A stretch of 41,281 bases of DNA from Bacteroidales bacterium (GTDB lineage: Bacteria > Bacteroidota > Bacteroidia > Bacteroidales > Bacteroidaceae): the NCBI GenBank assembly GCA_018064685.1, contig JAGHUS010000020.1, positions 1-41,281 of the forward strand. Reading direction: 5' to 3'. The stretch's first letter is position 1; each line of letters begins with the position of its first letter. Under the pieces are notes generated by a model, which saw nothing but the letters and a program-made list of their open reading frames with translations, did not search any database and had not been told where the DNA came from. The position numbers and the translations under genes were made by a program. This document shows, one piece after another, positions 41,077 to 41,281 of this stretch.

Positions 41077-41187
41077 TGCATGTACCGCATAAAAAGCGCA
41101 AGGGAAATCGTGAAATGTTCGCTTAGAGATGCAGAAACACCGTGCATGTGCAAAGTTAGAATGCTCCACGTTTAGTGCAAGACTAGT

Positions 41188-41281
41188 AGTCTGTAAAGTC
41201 TAAAAGTTGACAAAAAACAACAGTCTTTTGCATCTTCAAAACGTCGTAAAATAAATCATATTAACTTTTTAAATATCAATA
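41188..41281. other. AT-rich window end, nothing recognised
   Basis: No gene or repeat is seen in the last 94 bases beyond the composite repeat. Confidence 0.4.

Larger units (their letters stand above)
40764..41187 (-). repeat. Composite dispersed repeat, right copy (inverted)
   Basis: Read on the minus strand this matches 353-720. It holds the CTTGCACTA end (near 41171-41187), a 23-bp array of 3.5 units (40996-41076), eight 11-bp units (40846-40933) where the left copy has three, and a hairpin with AGTGGAAG/CTTCCACT arms around TGAAACGGGGGT, near-identical in the loop to the left copy. The arms have changed on both sides together between copies (the left copy has AAGT/ACTT at the closing pairs), which suggests that the hairpin is maintained. 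Confidence 0.8.

Noticed and set aside
40918..41169. An 83-codon minus-strand frame in the right composite repeat.
   Set aside because: Its middle resembles the frame at 373-579 only because of the shared 23-bp repeat; the start regions are out of frame relative to each other.

Overview
The window looks like a chromosomal segment from a Prevotella-type Bacteroidota. The evidence is: promoters of the form TTTG-N20-TAnnTTTG (upstream of several genes), lipoproteins with typical lipoboxes, a DUF2723 membrane protein, C26/M19 and FKBP genes of Bacteroidota type, and large secreted proteins ending in tails that resemble the type IX sorting domain. No rRNA, tRNA, phage, plasmid or CRISPR locus was recognised.

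Layout. Bases 1-5300 are an AT-richer accessory zone: a long inverted repeat at the very start, one copy of a composite repeat element, a STAND-type ATPase with a C-terminal nuclease-like domain bracketed by two copies of a palindromic element, an orphan lipoprotein, a strongly foldable non-coding stretch that may be an RNA gene, and an Rpn-family nuclease. Bases 5300-30900 are almost entirely minus-strand housekeeping genes: pckA, queG, a polysaccharide deacetylase with a DUF2723 protein, a YqaA-like membrane protein, purD, a dipeptidyl peptidase, an RNA methyltransferase, serine acetyltransferase, a U32 peptidase-family protein, dusB, sufE, a glutaminyl cyclase-like M28 protein, a C26-M19 fusion, an Lrp/AsnC regulator, and three FKBP-type isomerases in a row. 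From 31000 a plus-strand sirtuin, a 1478-residue secreted tyrosine-phosphatase-like protein and a small 3D/RlpA-like protein face a minus-strand 960-residue secreted metallopeptidase. The last 500 bases hold a second, inverted copy of the composite repeat element.

How genes group. A promoter at 22744-22775 probably drives a minus-strand operon: small membrane protein, U32 protein, serine acetyltransferase, RNA methyltransferase and dipeptidyl peptidase, with 11-nt start/stop overlaps suggesting translational coupling. A promoter at 13241-13272 drives the DUF2723-deacetylase pair, which ends at a terminator near 9022-9078. The FKBP trio appears to be one family placed in three compartments (cytosol, lipoprotein, periplasm).

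The least explained signals are: (1) the pair of roughly 370-420 bp composite repeats in inverted orientation about 40 kb apart, built of 11-bp and 23-bp tandem units; (2) the palindromic repeats directly flanking the ATPase-nuclease gene; (3) the nested hairpin at 3831-4015; (4) a seven-unit 22-bp iteron-like array upstream of the giant secreted protein; and (5) unusual fusions and domain changes in otherwise ordinary genes (C26-M19 fusion, arginine/glycine/aspartate-rich tail on an rRNA methyltransferase, cysteine-free sirtuin).
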